NCBI RefSeq assembly: GCF_017591435.1
Contig: NC_059276.1
Location: forward strand, 6,632,776-6,696,775
Direction: 5' to 3'
DNA: 64,000 bases
Origin: Portunus trituberculatus
Taxonomy: Eukaryota > Arthropoda > Malacostraca > Decapoda > Portunidae
The position numbers and the translations under genes were made by a program. Shown here one piece after another: positions 1 through 12,003 of this stretch (the stretch's first letter is position 1; each line of letters opens with the position of its first letter). The notes beneath the pieces were generated by a model. That model was given only the letters and a program-made list of their open reading frames with translations, did no database searches and was not told the origin of the DNA.

Positions 1-79
1 GGAGGAGGAGGAGGAGGAGGAGGAGGAGGAGAGAGAGACAAAATATAAATCCTAATATATTTCCCCCTCTTTCATTTAG
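1..79 (+). other. Intron 3' end with (GGA)n tract
   Basis: Bases 1-30 are a (GGA)n run, followed by an AT-rich stretch and a pyrimidine tract ending in TTTAG. This reads as the 3' end of the intron that precedes the Gln-Tyr repeat exon. Confidence 0.6.
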
Positions 80-2901
80 GTCAACCCAGTACTCCCATTC
101 CCACACTCCCGGTACGACGAACACCAGTCCAGCCCACCCAGTACGACCCACCACGCCCCCAGTACCACCCTGCAGCCCGTCACCCACCACCACCACCACC
201 ACCACCACCACCTACCCAGTTCACTCCTCAGGCCAACCGGTACACTCCCCCAGTTTCCCGGTTCGCCTCCCCACCCACTCCAGCACCCTACGTTTCCCAG
301 AGCTTCCAGTTTAATCCACCAGCTCCCCAGTACAAGGAGCCACCCCAGTACAGTCCCCTAGTTCCTCAATACCAGGAGGATTTACCCCAGTATACACCTT
401 CACTCCCCAAGTACGAGAAACCCCAGTTGAAGGAGGCATTTCAGCACACTCCCCCAGTTCCCCAGTACAAGGATGAAGAGCCCCAGTATGAGGAAGATGC
501 AGAAAATCACCAGTTTACAAGAAGTGCCCAGTATTCCAGACCAGTTTCCCAGTACCAGGTTAAAACATCGGTTCCCCAGTACGCTAAAGACGTCTCAAAG
601 GTGGAAGATAAAGAAATAAAGCCCCAGTACACTCCCCCGGTACCCCAGTATGCAAAACCAGCTCCCCAGTTTAAGGAAAAAGTGATCCAGGAAGCCATAC
701 CGGGACTCGAACACGAGGAAAAGACATCCCAGTTTAAAGAGGAGAAAGATGAGCCTAATGAAGACTCCCAGTACACCATACCGGGTTCCCAGTATAAAGA
801 GATTGCTACGTATTCATTCCCAGTTCAAGAACCTGAATATAAGGATGAGAAGCTACCCCAGTATAAGGAAGCTTCATCCCAGTATCAGGAGGAGCCCCAG
901 TACGTACCGGGACCCCAGTATAAAGCGGAGACTATGCCAGTAGATGATAAGAAAGAAGATAAGGCAGAAGAAAACATAACCCAGTATGAAAAAGATCCCC
1001 AGTACACGGAAAACCTCTCCCAGTATGACCAACAGGACTCCCAGTACAATGAAGACCTCCCCCAGTATAAAGAAGACTCCCACCTTCAACTAGACCTCTC
1101 CCAGTATGAAAAGGATGACCCCCAGTTTAAAGAAGGTCTCTCCCAGTACACAGAAGACCCCTCCCAGTATAACGAGGACTCCCAGTATGAAATAGACCCC
1201 TCCCAGTACGACCAATCAAACTTACAGCAAGAAAACACAGATTCCCAGTACAAGGACCTCCCCCAGTTTAAGAGAGACTCCCAGTTTAACATTGATCTCC
1301 CCCAGTATGAAAAACCAGACACTGACCCAACGGAAGACCACCACCAGTACCAGAAAGACCCCTCCCAGTATGAAAATGAAGACTCCCAGTTTAAAGAAGA
1401 CTCCCAGTATGAAAAGAAAGACCCCCAGTATAAAGAGGATTTCTCCCAGTATTCAGAGTCCCAGTATAAAGAACAGTCCCAGTTTGAAAAGAAAGACTCC
1501 CAGTACAAAGACGACTTCTCCCAGTATTCTGAGTCCCAGTATGAAAAGAAAGATCCCCAGTACAAAGAGGATTTCCCCCAGTATCCTGAGTCCCAGTCCC
1601 AGTATAAGGAAGACACCCAGTACACAGACCCCTCCCAGTATGAGGAACCGGACTCCCAGTATAACGAAGGCCAGTCCCAGTATCAGCAGGAACCCCAGTA
1701 TAAGACAGACCTACCCCAGTATGAAGACCTCCACCAGTACGACCAACGGCAAGACCACGAGGTAAGCCCATCCCAGTACACTTCATCCGTCCCCCAGTAC
1801 ACGGAACCCCAGTTTACGTCAGAGGGGAGCGAGGAGCCTAAATATGGAGAGAAAATGAGAGTAGCCAAGTCAGAAGAGGAAGAGGAGGACCAGTACCCTT
1901 CATTATTCATTAACCAGTATGACGACCAGTATGACGACCAGTATGACGACCAGTATGAGCCTCAGTTCGAGCTACAGCAAGAGGCAACACTGTTTTACCC
2001 AGTAGTGGCGAGAGATTTCCAGCCTCCTGATCTTTCGACTTTCAGATTTCCAGAGCCTCCTGTGACTCTCAAACCAGCGAGATTTAGGGACATTCCTGTG
2101 TATATACCAGTCGATCTGCGCTCCCACTTCTCCTCCACGTCCTCCACGAATGACACACACCCGCAGGAGGCGCTGACGGAGGGTAGGAGTGAGGAACTAA
2201 GCCATTCAAGGGAGTCATTTGGCGAGGCAGGGAAAGTCAATAGTTTTGTGAGTAAAGATGAGAAAGAGGAGGAAGAAGATAGCCATGTGGGAAACTCAGA
2301 GGAATTCTATACCGGTGAGGAAAGAGAGTCATTTACCGGTACGTCTTTCTCACTGCCATTCACGGAGGAGGAGATATATACTAGTGAAGGAAGGGAAGCA
2401 TCCACTTACACCAGTACATCAGAAGAAATATATACCGGGGAACTGGGAGAGGAAAAGCCAGCTCCCGGTACTGAATCAACAACAGAGCAAATATACACAG
2501 ACGAAGAAAGGGAACAGCTTACACATACCAGTAAACCAGAACAGAAATCTACCCCCAGTACTTCACACACTAATGAAACACCAGCGCATGAAACCCAGTA
2601 CTCAGACACTTCACCAGTTAATTCTAGCCAGGTTTCTGAGACTACAACAACCCAAACCGGTGCAGAACAGGTCAAGGTGTCTGAAAGTGAAGCAAACCTC
2701 AAACAAGTCGAGATAGACAGTCCAATGAAAGGTAAAACAGACCAGGAACAAGATCACCATTTAGGAGGAACTAATACGGCTTCTACTGAGACTAAGGGCA
2801 CGTTAGGGAAGCCTCAGGGACACAAGGAAGGGAGGAATACTGAAGGGGAAGAAGAAGGTGTAGGTGAAGGACAGAAAGAGTCTAAAAAGAAGTTAGAGTG
2901 A
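80..2901 (+). CDS. Gln-Tyr repeat protein, 3' terminal exon (partial gene)
   Basis: An open frame of about 939 codons follows a 3' splice site (pyrimidine-rich tract ending TTTAG at 79) and ends in TGA at 2899-2901. The frame is open from the splice site, so the true start lies upstream of the window. Residues from about position 150 of the exon to base 1960 are built from dozens of PQY, SQY, PQF and SQF units spaced 4-12 residues apart, with K, E and D between them. The early part is Pro-rich (a nine-Pro run near 190-216). DDQY is repeated three times near 1920-1957. The last ~300 residues lose the QY unit and become Glu/Ser/Thr-rich with a second repeat of EEIYTGE type. There are almost no Cys and no membrane segment in this exon. 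I do not recognise the family. An extracellular structural protein cross-linked through Tyr, Gln or Lys is an inference only. Confidence 0.75.
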
Positions 2902-3309
2902 GGTTGAAAGTGGGAGAGTAAGAGATAATGGACTTTAAACTTATTCATTTGGGCTTTTTAAACTGTGCTGTTAACTTGTGGAGGAGGAAGAGGAGGAGGA
3001 GTAGGAGGAGGAGGAGGAGGAGGAGGAGGAGATAGATAAGTGCTTCCTCCAAAACTCTCTCCATTTTCTTTCTCTTTCCTTCACTTATTATAATATTGAT
3101 GATGACGATGATGAGAAGAAACTAATAATAAAAATACGTAGATGGAGAAGAAGAAGATGAACACGAAGAAGACGAACAATAAGAAGAAGAACAGGAAGAG
3201 GAAGAATAAGAAGACGAAAAAACCATAAGAACAGGAAGAGGAAGAACAAGAACAAAAGAAAAGAAGAAAAAATGAAAAAAACAATAATAATAGCAATCAT
3301 AATATAGAA

Positions 3310-3347
<38 letters not shown>

Positions 3348-3448
3348 ACTTTCTGTTACACATGGTTCTAAATATATTAGTGTAGATACTAAAATGATCT
3401 CTATGTACTTCTAATAAAAAAAAAACTGTGATTCCTCGTAAATATAGA

Positions 3449-3512
<64 letters not shown>

Positions 3513-3600
3513 GTTGATTAATTGTTAATGTTTTGTATGTAAATATTTGAATAAAAAAATAAAAGCAGGTGCTGAAATATTCTTTGTGATTTATTGATAT

Positions 3601-3666
<66 letters not shown>

Positions 3667-3710
3667 ATGGAAACATAAAAAGGACATTTCCTTAACAACC
3701 TTGTCCTTGT

Positions 3711-3762
<52 letters not shown>

Positions 3763-3788
3763 ATATGGAAACACTTATGCAAAAATAT

Positions 3789-3886
<98 letters not shown>

Positions 3887-4209
3887 TGCGTGCGTGCGTG
3901 GTGACCTCAGGTGAGGGTCTTCGGGGTCACGGCGGTGTGTCTTTCTCACCTTCCTTTCTTCCCCAGGTAACCTTTCCTTTACCTGACCTCGGCCCAAAAG
4001 TCAGCGGGCCACAGGTAACACCCTAGAGGACCCCACCTGTCTCACTCACCTGTCTTACCTGTCCCCCTCCCTCCCCTGCCCAGCCACGCCCTAACCAGTC
4101 CCCCAGCCCCGCCCCACTCCCCACTGCCGCGCTGGTCACCTGTGTGTAAGTGGGTGGAGAGAGAGAGAGAGAGAGAGAGTGTGTGTAGTAGTAGTAGTAG
4201 TAGTAGCAA

Positions 4210-4289
<80 letters not shown>

Positions 4290-4723
4290 ACCATGATTTT
4301 TCTTCTACTACTTCTACTTTTACTACTACTACTACTACTACTACTACTATTACCACCATCACTACTCTACAACTACTACTACTACCACCACCACGACCAC
4401 TACTACCACTACTGCTACTATTGATATTACACCTCCACCCCACCACCACCACCACCACCACCACCACCACCACCACCACCACCACCACCACCACATCTGC
4501 CAAGGCTGTCCTAACCTGTCTTTTTTTATCCCAATTAATGAAAGGAAGGACGGTCGATTTTTTGCTCTCCTTTCTATCCCCTTGGAGGAGGAGGAGGAGG
4601 AGGAGGAGGAGGAGGAGGAGGAGGAGGAGGAGGAGGAGGAGGTGACCTTTTCAGCGACAGAGTATGGGAAAGTTCAGTTAGCTATCCTTCTGAAGGCCAC
4701 TAATCTCCCTTTTCTCCCTTCTC

Positions 4724-4773
<50 letters not shown>

Positions 4774-4861
4774 ATATTTACTTGATATTTGCTTTTTTTT
4801 GCTTCTTATCTCTCTCTCTCTGTTTTTCTTTTAATCTTTTCTCTCTTTTCTTGACAAACGA

Positions 4862-4909
<48 letters not shown>

Positions 4910-4962
4910 GTCACATAATTCAAAACATAAAAAAGAACATAAAAGAAAGAAAATGACGGTAA

Positions 4963-5032
<70 letters not shown>

Positions 5033-5132
5033 GAAGAAGAAGAAGAAGAAGAAGAAGAAGAAGAAGAAGAAGAAGAAGAAGAAGAAGAAGGAGAAGAAGG
5101 TAAAGAATGATAGAAAGGATGAGCGAACGTTA

Positions 5133-5196
<64 letters not shown>

Positions 5197-5399
5197 AGAT
5201 TAACATTGCACATTTTTCTCCAATAATTAAAAAAGAGAGGAAGAGATTATCCTCCTTCTCTCCCTCCCCCTCTCCCCTCCTCCTCCTCCTCCTCCTCCTC
5301 CTCCTCCTCCTCCTCCTCCTCCTCCATCATATGACCATAATAATCTTCACAAAAAAATTAACAACGATTTTAAGTAGTCAGTATTATCAATATTGCTGC

Positions 5400-5442
<43 letters not shown>

Positions 5443-5499
5443 TGCTAATTTCAATCACATCCTTGTTTTTTTCCATCAGAGTAAACATTATTATTATTA

Positions 5500-5552
<53 letters not shown>

Positions 5553-5742
5553 GCTATGTTAAAATGGCTTCGTAATTTCGTACAATATTTCTGCTTCTTT
5601 CTTATTTCTTTTTTATTTGCTGTTAATGTAGGTTTCATTTTTCTTTGTGTTGTATTTTATGTTCCTTTCTCCTACTTTCTAAATAGTGGTGGTGGTGGTC
5701 GTGGTGGTGGTGGTGGTGGTGGTGGTGGTGGTGGTGGTGGTG

Positions 5743-5813
<71 letters not shown>

Positions 5814-5847
5814 GGTGGTGGTGAAAGCAGAAACTACTACTAACTCA

Positions 5848-5930
<83 letters not shown>

Positions 5931-6276
5931 GAGAAAAAAGAAACAGAAGCAAATGAAATAACCATAATAATACCCACCACCACCACCACCACCACCACCA
6001 CCACCACCACCACTACAAAACATCAAACAAGATCTTTCCTTCCCTTCATATCAAAAACCCCCAAAAAGATGCGAATTCCAACCATGACCAACGCACCACC
6101 ACTTATCATCACCATCACTATTTCACCACAGCACTCCACAGGTCACCACGAGTCACCACGAGTCACCACAACAACTGACAACCAATCCCTGTCTATTGAA
6201 GGTCACCACACTATCACCATGGCTCTCCCTGGTACCCTCTGACCCAATGACAACCCCCCCTAGGACCCCACACTCC

Positions 6277-6311
<35 letters not shown>

Positions 6312-6330
6312 GGATTCCCTCTCTCCCTCT
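2902..6330. repeat. Microsatellite cluster (3.3 kb, about 20 tracts)
   Basis: The stretch between the Gln-Tyr gene and the cuticle gene is largely simple repeats: (GGA) 2981-3031, (AAT) 3310-3346, (CT) 3452-3509, (GA) 3603-3662, (CT) 3715-3758, (GT) 3794-3884, (GA) 4158-4178, (AGT) 4187-4289, (ACT) 4300-4430, (CCA) 4440-4493, (GGA) 4585-4642, (CT) 4727-4771 and 4866-4904, (AAT) 4963-5030, (GAA) 5034-5090, (GA) 5137-5193, (CCT) 5277-5325, (CA) 5403-5440, (ATT) 5488-5552, (GGT) 5686-5752, (AGT) 5752-5803, (ACT) 5850-5931, (CCA) 5970-6012 and (CA) 6280-6308. Between them is short unique DNA with no supportable gene. Long open frames here are homopolymeric by-products of the repeats. Confidence 0.9.
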
Positions 6331-6379
6331 CTCCCTCTCTTTTTCTCTCCCTCCTTCAGCAGTAACCTTGCCAGCTGGG

Positions 6380-6386
6380 GTATATA
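6380..6386 (+). promoter_or_regulatory. TATA box of cuticle protein gene
   Basis: TATATAG sits about 90 bases before the start codon at 6471. This leaves room for a ~60-base 5'UTR if transcription starts about 30 bases downstream, near 6410. Cuticle genes of arthropods commonly have a TATA box and a very short first coding exon, as here. Confidence 0.6.
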
Positions 6387-6470
6387 GGGAAGGAAAGGCC
6401 GAGGAACTTCACTCACAACCAGACAACCACAGTCACCACCAGCACCACCAGCTACCAGTCACCAGTCACC

Positions 6471-9309
6471 ATGAAGATCGTAAGTTTAGTTCATCCTATC
6501 CAGTTTGCTCTTGTTCATCCTGGTGTTATTTTTGTTCCTGTTCATCGTGTTCTGTTAGTTCCTCTTCATCGTACTGTTTTGTAGTTCTTGTTTATTATGA
6601 TCCTTTAGCTCCTTTTCATTCTTTTCTTCTATTACTTCTTCTTCTGCCTCATTAAAGTTGTTGTTATTTTGTAGTTTTTATTTATTTTGTCTCATTTGGT
6701 GCTTATCTTGGTTGGTCCTGTTTATATTAGTTGTTGTCTATCTTGTTGTTGTTTTCATTGGTTCTTGTTTAGCCTATCCCCCTTTGTAATTTTTCCTTCA
6801 TTCTTCATTTGTCAATTTTGCTCTTGTTCAATTTTGTCCCCTTCGTAACTTTTCCTTCATCCTTGGTTTAATAATTTGTCTACTTTGGTCCTGTTCATAT
6901 ATATTGTTTCATTTTCTGTTCCATTAGTTCTTGTTCATCCTGTTGTTTTAATTAGTTCTTCATTTTGTCCCCTTAGTAATTTCTCCTTCATCCTGGGTTT
7001 AATAATTTGTCTATTTTGGTTATATATTGTTTGATTTTTCTGGACCTAGTTCTTGTTCATCCTGTGTTATATGGTTTAAGTTTTGTTTGGTAATTAATTC
7101 TTCATCTCTAAGTTTGTTCTTCGTTTAAACAGTTTCATTTGCCTTTATTCCTCCTGTGTTCATTACTCAAGTTCATCCTATGTTCTCTGTCTTCACTCAC
7201 ATAGCTTCCTTCATCCTATACATTTAAACATAGTCCTTTTATTTCCTCATGTCCTTCGGTGATTCAAGTTCATAATTCTATCACTAATTATCACTATTAA
7301 CTTGTATAGATGAGTCATTTTATCTAAACCCCTCCTTTGTTAACCTTATTTCATCTGTAGCTTCGTTAGTGCAAGATATTCCTCCTTAATAGAGCATACA
7401 GTAGCTTCCTATATTCATCTTTAATTATCTATACACTCGCTAGATGGACCACACAATCTATCACAGTTGTCCATTAAATTGCAAAGCCCTCTACGTTTTC
7501 TTCCATATATTTGTTCCAGTCTGCTAATCCCCTACATTATTATCTCCCATTTTTTCTTTATCATTCATTAGTGATGGCAGTAACTCTTCTTCTGTTACTA
7601 TATCGACACCCGTTTTCTTCACTATTCATTATCCACTATTTTTTATACATTCTCGGTAGAAAACGATAGAAATAATCAAAATATGAGAAAAAGTCAATGT
7701 GTGTTTTCTTCGCTCCCTTGTTTTTTTTTTTTTTCTCCATGCTCGATCACCACTCTAATTATTCTCCTCACTGTTTCCTCTCAATCTTGTTTTTCCTTAC
7801 TGTTTTCCCTCTCTCATTTTTTTTTCCTTTCAATCTTTTTTTTTATTCACTTTTCATTTCTTCACTTCGTTCAGTGTTTCCTTTCAATCTTGTTTTCCTT
7901 CCTTCACTGTTTCCTCTCAATCTTGTTTTCCTTACTGTTTCCCGTCTCTCATTTTTTTTCCTTGGTGCTTTCCTTCATTCCTTCACTTCCTCTTTCTTTC
8001 AATCTTGTTTTCCACCCCTCATTGTTTCCTCTCAATCTTGTTTTCCTTCATTCCTATACTTCTCTCACTTTTTTCCCTCCCTCACTCCTCTCACAAGTTA
8101 TCATCCTTCCTCTACTCATTCCTACATTTCCCTCATTTCCTTCCCTCACGCACTCCTCTCAGTCACCGTCCATCTTCCCTCATTTCTACATTTACCTCAC
8201 TATTCACTCTTCCATTTACTCGACTCCCTCCCCTCCTCCTCAGGCCATTGTCCTCTGCCTCGCCGCCCTGGTCGCCGCCGAGAAGCTCCCAGCAGCCAGC
8301 CCTCCTCCCCCAGTAGCTATCCTTCTCCAGAGCCAGGTTAACCCCGATGCCTTGGGTGCCCACAGCTCTAACTTCGAGTCAGAGGATGGTATCTCAGTCT
8401 CCCAGTCCGGCAGTGAGAGTCTGACTGGTGGTTCCAACATCGCCGGTTCCTTCAGGTGAGGCTCTTGAGTGGCTCCGTGTTTGGTTGTCACAGTGCCGCT
8501 TGAGTGCGTGAGTATTAACCCCTTCAATATCAGGACACGTTTTCATATTCATTCTGGTCATTTGGCGGTTTTATACAGCGTCAGAAACTTGAATAGGGGA
8601 TTGAAATAGTGAATACTCTGGCAATTTAATCATCTCACCTCCACAAACCCTTCCGAATGTAAATAAAACCGTCTAATCACACCCAAATTTCAAGGTAAAA
8701 ATGTGTTCCAGTACTGAATAGGTTAATGTAAGAATTGTTGACCCAGTTATGGCGCCGCAGCAAGTCATATCACCAAGAATGTATTAACACTAGAGCAAAC
8801 AGCAACACCTTCTGGCACTTGCAACAAACGCAAACCAATGCGAGACGGAACACCTGCATCGTCACCAAGCAACCGTGCACACCATCTCAGCTTTCAAACC
8901 TTTAATGAATAGCTACACAGTAATGGTGTTGAGTGACTGTAGGAGGAGGTGGTGTGTGATGAGTGGTGAGTGATGGCCCTCTGGCATGCCGCTTAGCCAA
9001 CCCTGCCCACACACCACTCACCACATTTCTGCCACCTCTCACGGCAGCACCAGCCCACAAGCTACTTCAGAGTGTTAAAGTGAATAATTTCAAAATCACG
9101 AAAACTGGCCAAGCTTGCTGCGATAACCTAGCGAGGGAAGTCTGGTGCAAAGTTTTTCAATCTAGCGTGCGTCGTACGGCACTGGGCCCGCCACAACTGC
9201 CTGCCAGAGTGGTGTCCATTGAAGCAGCCGCGCCGTATTGCTTTCCGATACCTGAGCCTCTCCCTAACTCTGACTTGCAGTAATGAGGAGCTTGATCAAA
9301 ACAATAATG

Positions 9310-9372
<63 letters not shown>

Positions 9373-9907
9373 TCAATTCACTGAACATAATAAATAGTAC
9401 AACTGTCTATGTTCTTGTGACTTAAATAACTATATACACTCAATTTTCAGAGAGTAAAGTCAATCTGCAATAGTGTGAAGGCATCTTAATTACGCAGAAA
9501 CAACAGGAAAGATCATTGTAGCTTGATGGCACCTTAATTAAGATAAGAGAGAGAGAGAGAGAGAGAGATTAACACAAAACAATAGAACACTCATATAACA
9601 AATAACACAAATTCATAAACACTAAAACTTGAACCAACAAACCTTTCCCTGACAGTCACTCACCTAACAATCCACTCACACTACCTAACTGTCTCGTTCC
9701 AGCTTCCCCATCAACGGAGAGATCGTGACAGTGACCTACGTGGCTGACGAGGGTGGCTTCAGGCCCGACTCAGTCCTCCTGCCCGTCGCTCCCCAGCCCC
9801 TCCACCCAATGCCCCAGCACGCCATTGACCAGATCGAGAAGGCACGACTTGAAGATGAGGCTAAGGCACGTGAGGAAGCCGCTGCCCCCGCCGCCGCCAG
9901 AAAGTAG
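6471..9907 (+). CDS. Cuticle protein, RR-type chitin-binding (3 exons)
   Basis: Coding exons are 6471-6479, 8244-8455 and 9703-9907 (141 aa). Exon 1 carries only MKI before a GTAAGT donor. Exon 2 continues the signal peptide (AIVLCLAALVAAE), a Pro-rich spacer, and the start of the Rebers-Riddiford domain (SNFESEDGISVSQSG). Exon 3 completes it with GEIVTVTYVADEGGFRP, which matches the chitin_bind_4 consensus ending in TVTYVADENGFQP, then a Pro/His stretch and an Ala/Glu-rich charged tail. All junctions are GT-AG and phases fit (0 after exon 1, 2 after exon 2). Known role of the family: secreted by epidermis and binding chitin in the procuticle. RR-1 (soft cuticle) is the better fit by motif, and this subclass is an inference. 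Confidence 0.93.
6480..8243 (+). other. Cuticle gene intron 1, pyrimidine-rich degenerate repeats
   Basis: The intron is a long T/C-rich stretch. From about 6490 to 7100 short phrases like TTAGTTCTTGTTCATCCTG recur. From about 7770 to 8060 a degenerate ~30-60 bp unit containing TCTCAATCTTGTTTTCCTT recurs at least six times. It ends in CCTCCTCCTCAG. No coding exon was seen inside. Confidence 0.6.
8515..8726 (+). mobile_element. TTAA-flanked MITE, copy 1
   Basis: About 212 bp bounded by TTAA on both sides, inside cuticle gene intron 2. The 5' end reads TTAACCCCTTCAATATC and the 3' end is its diverged inverse (CCAGTACTGAATAGGTTAA). The body carries the family phrases for a CAGCTTCAGAAACTT-like block and AATGTAAATAAAACCGTC. 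Confidence 0.8.
9306..9371 (+). repeat. (AAT)n microsatellite in cuticle intron 2
   Basis: A nearly perfect AAT run of about 66 bases. A short (GA)n run lies at 9546-9568 in the same intron. Confidence 0.9.
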
Positions 9908-9980
9908 GCAGCCCCGCATCACCAGTTTCGACTTTAATTTATTTCACACGAGTCTTTCCCGGTATTTATTAATGTATTCA

Positions 9981-9986
9981 AATAAA
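9981..9986 (+). terminator. Poly(A) signal of cuticle gene
   Basis: AATAAA lies 74 bases after the stop codon, followed within ~25 bases by TGTCTTGTTT, giving a compact 3' end for the cuticle transcript. Confidence 0.75.
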
Positions 9987-10061
9987 GTCTCCGCAATGTA
10001 ATGTCTTGTTTACGTCACTCCCTGCTGGTGGAGTGTGGGGAATGCTTACAATGTGTTCTGG

Positions 10062-10180
10062 CAGTGATTTTTTTTTTTTTTTTTTTATGTTAGAGGGGAA
10101 AACTTGACAAAGGCAACATAAGAAGAAAAAAAAAAGGCCCAATACTTGCCAGTCCCCTTGCAGGTCCGAGAGAGTTCGCC
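10062..10180 (-). mobile_element. LINE-like 3'-tail fragment
   Basis: A poly(T) run followed by TATGTTAGAGGGGAAAACTTGACAAAGGC-type sequence resembles the 3' end of the retrotransposon at 12.0 kb (poly(T), ACGTAGGGAAGAGGGCCAG, CCAAGGGCAA). It is read on the minus strand, where poly(T) is the poly(A) tail. Confidence 0.5.
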
Positions 10181-10302
10181 AAAAATAAGTGATATATGTC
10201 GCAGCCTTGAAGTCATTCCTTTCTTGATTTAGTCACGTACTATATATACGCGCACACACACACACACACACACAACTTCATTAAATAATCGTACTACAAA
10301 AG

Positions 10303-10345
<43 letters not shown>

Positions 10346-11340
10346 AGGGCACTACGAACTTCATTAAATAATCATACTGAAAAAGAACACACACACATAC
10401 ACACGCACACATTGGATACTTACAAGAATCTTGAGTTATGGTGTTCGAAACTTCATTCTGCTCCTCCATCTCCCTCAACGCAACACAGCACAGCTCACGC
10501 CGCTTTACTGCCCTACTTCACTCACATCACTCAACACCAGAAACACTCCCGCAACACTGACACGCATCTGGCATCCCCCTGACACTCTTCTGGTATTTGT
10601 ATTAGTCACGCAACACGAGGAAACTCAACAGTACATCTCACCACAGACTCTTTGATGTAAACATTGAGCGGTAATTCAAACCAAGGTTCAATATTTACTT
10701 CCAGGCTTCTTATTTTATTAACCGTGTAATATTTTTTAATTTACAGGTTAAATTTCGAGTATTTATGTATATTTTCACCTTTACTTGATGGAGAATTTTA
10801 TTGATGTAATTTTTATGAATGTGTGATATAGTTTCTCAATGACTGCAATACCTCACTGGCGGGCGTACGAAAATACCACACTTTACATACTATAAGATGG
10901 AAAGGAATGAGCTTATGTATTAGAGCTAAAGGTAAACATAGATACATTCGCGCCTGCAGACCTCACAAACTACCCATGACAAATGAACGACAGTGGTGGA
11001 GTGAAAGTAACAGTTGTGAGAAGCGTGACAACTCCAGTAACGAAAAGCTTAAAGGTTTGCCTCGTGTGTATCAAAACCTACATCACTTTCATATGTCCAC
11101 ATTCTCAAAGGCTTTCTTCTCTCAGCAGGACTATTGACACAGGCCATTGCGGCATCTAGTCCTGTACTTGTGGACGATTTTTCTATCAGTAATGCAAAGT
11201 AGATATCGAACTAGCGATGGAAATGTGAAAAGTCTTGAAAATCTCTGTATCGTTGTGCACTGGAGCCTGGAAATAATGGTCTTATTTCCAATGTAGTGTC
11301 TCCCTTACCAGAAGTCCTAAAATGTATCAATAATCTTTCC
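10181..11340. other. Intergenic; (CA)n tracts only
   Basis: Two (CA)n runs (10251-10275 and 10304-10343) separated by a partly duplicated phrase ACTTCATTAAATAATC. The rest is AT-rich unique DNA with short frames and no coding signal that I can support. Confidence 0.6.
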
Positions 11341-11409
11341 GTTGTCAGGTTTTAGAAGACTGTCAGTAAAGCGTAGCGAAGACTTGAGGGAGGAAAAACA
11401 AAGGAGGTG

Positions 11410-12003
11410 TGTGAAGCGTAATTGGGAAAAACATCCTTTATCGTGGCATTCGTGTGTTTTCATGTTTATTTTACAGTTATTTGCCTCTCATAGTGGTCGA
11501 TATGTCAATGAACGACTATTAGTATGCAAAACTTGAGGATATAAACGGAAAACAATATGTGAGACATGGTAATGGGTAAACACATACTCTGGCGTGGCAT
11601 CAGTGTTTTCATGTTTATCTTCCAACTGTTTGCATCTCAGTGATTAATATGCTAAGGAATGACTGTCAGTAAGCGAAACTGAGGGAATAAACGGAAAAAC
11701 AACGTGTGTAAGCCGTAATACTGGAAAATACATACTCTGGCTTGACATTAGTGTGTTTTCGTGTTTATCTTAGAATTGTTTCTCATAGTGGTTGACGTGT
11801 TAATGCAAGACTGCTAGTATCAAAACATGAGGGAATAAACGGAAAACAATGTGTATGAGGTCTGGTACTGGGAAAACACATACTCTGGCGTGACATTACT
11901 GCGTTTTCCTGTTTTTCTTACAAGTGTTTGCATCTCATAGTGGTTGATATGTTACTGTACGACTATTACCATGCGAAACTTGACGATATAAACGAAAAAC
12001 AAT
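11410..12003 (+). repeat. ~150-bp satellite, left block
   Basis: About four diverged tandem units, marked by TACTGGGAAAACACATACTC-type phrases near 11422, 11567, 11720 and 11866 (period about 146-150 bp). Each unit also has GTGTTTTCGTGTTTATCTTA, TTTGCATCTCATAGTG and GAATAAACGGAAAACAAT. The block is interrupted at 12003 by a retrotransposon and resumes at 14447. Confidence 0.8.

Noticed and set aside
507..1910. Minus-strand and out-of-frame open frames over the Gln-Tyr exon (YWE- and PSI-rich)
   Set aside because: Shadows of the repeat. The plus frame is open from a splice site to a natural stop and has codon variation typical of the true frame.
3081..6026. Many long open frames in all six frames (poly-Val, poly-Ser, poly-Leu and similar)
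   Set aside because: They are translations of simple repeats, with no start context, splice logic or mixed composition.
7683..8459. 258-codon open frame running into cuticle exon 2
   Set aside because: Its first ~185 codons are pyrimidine-rich intron. Only the part after the acceptor at 8243 is coding.
9219..9425. 68-codon plus-strand frame with poly-Asn in cuticle intron 2
   Set aside because: Produced by the (AAT)n tract. It lies inside an intron with sound splice sites.
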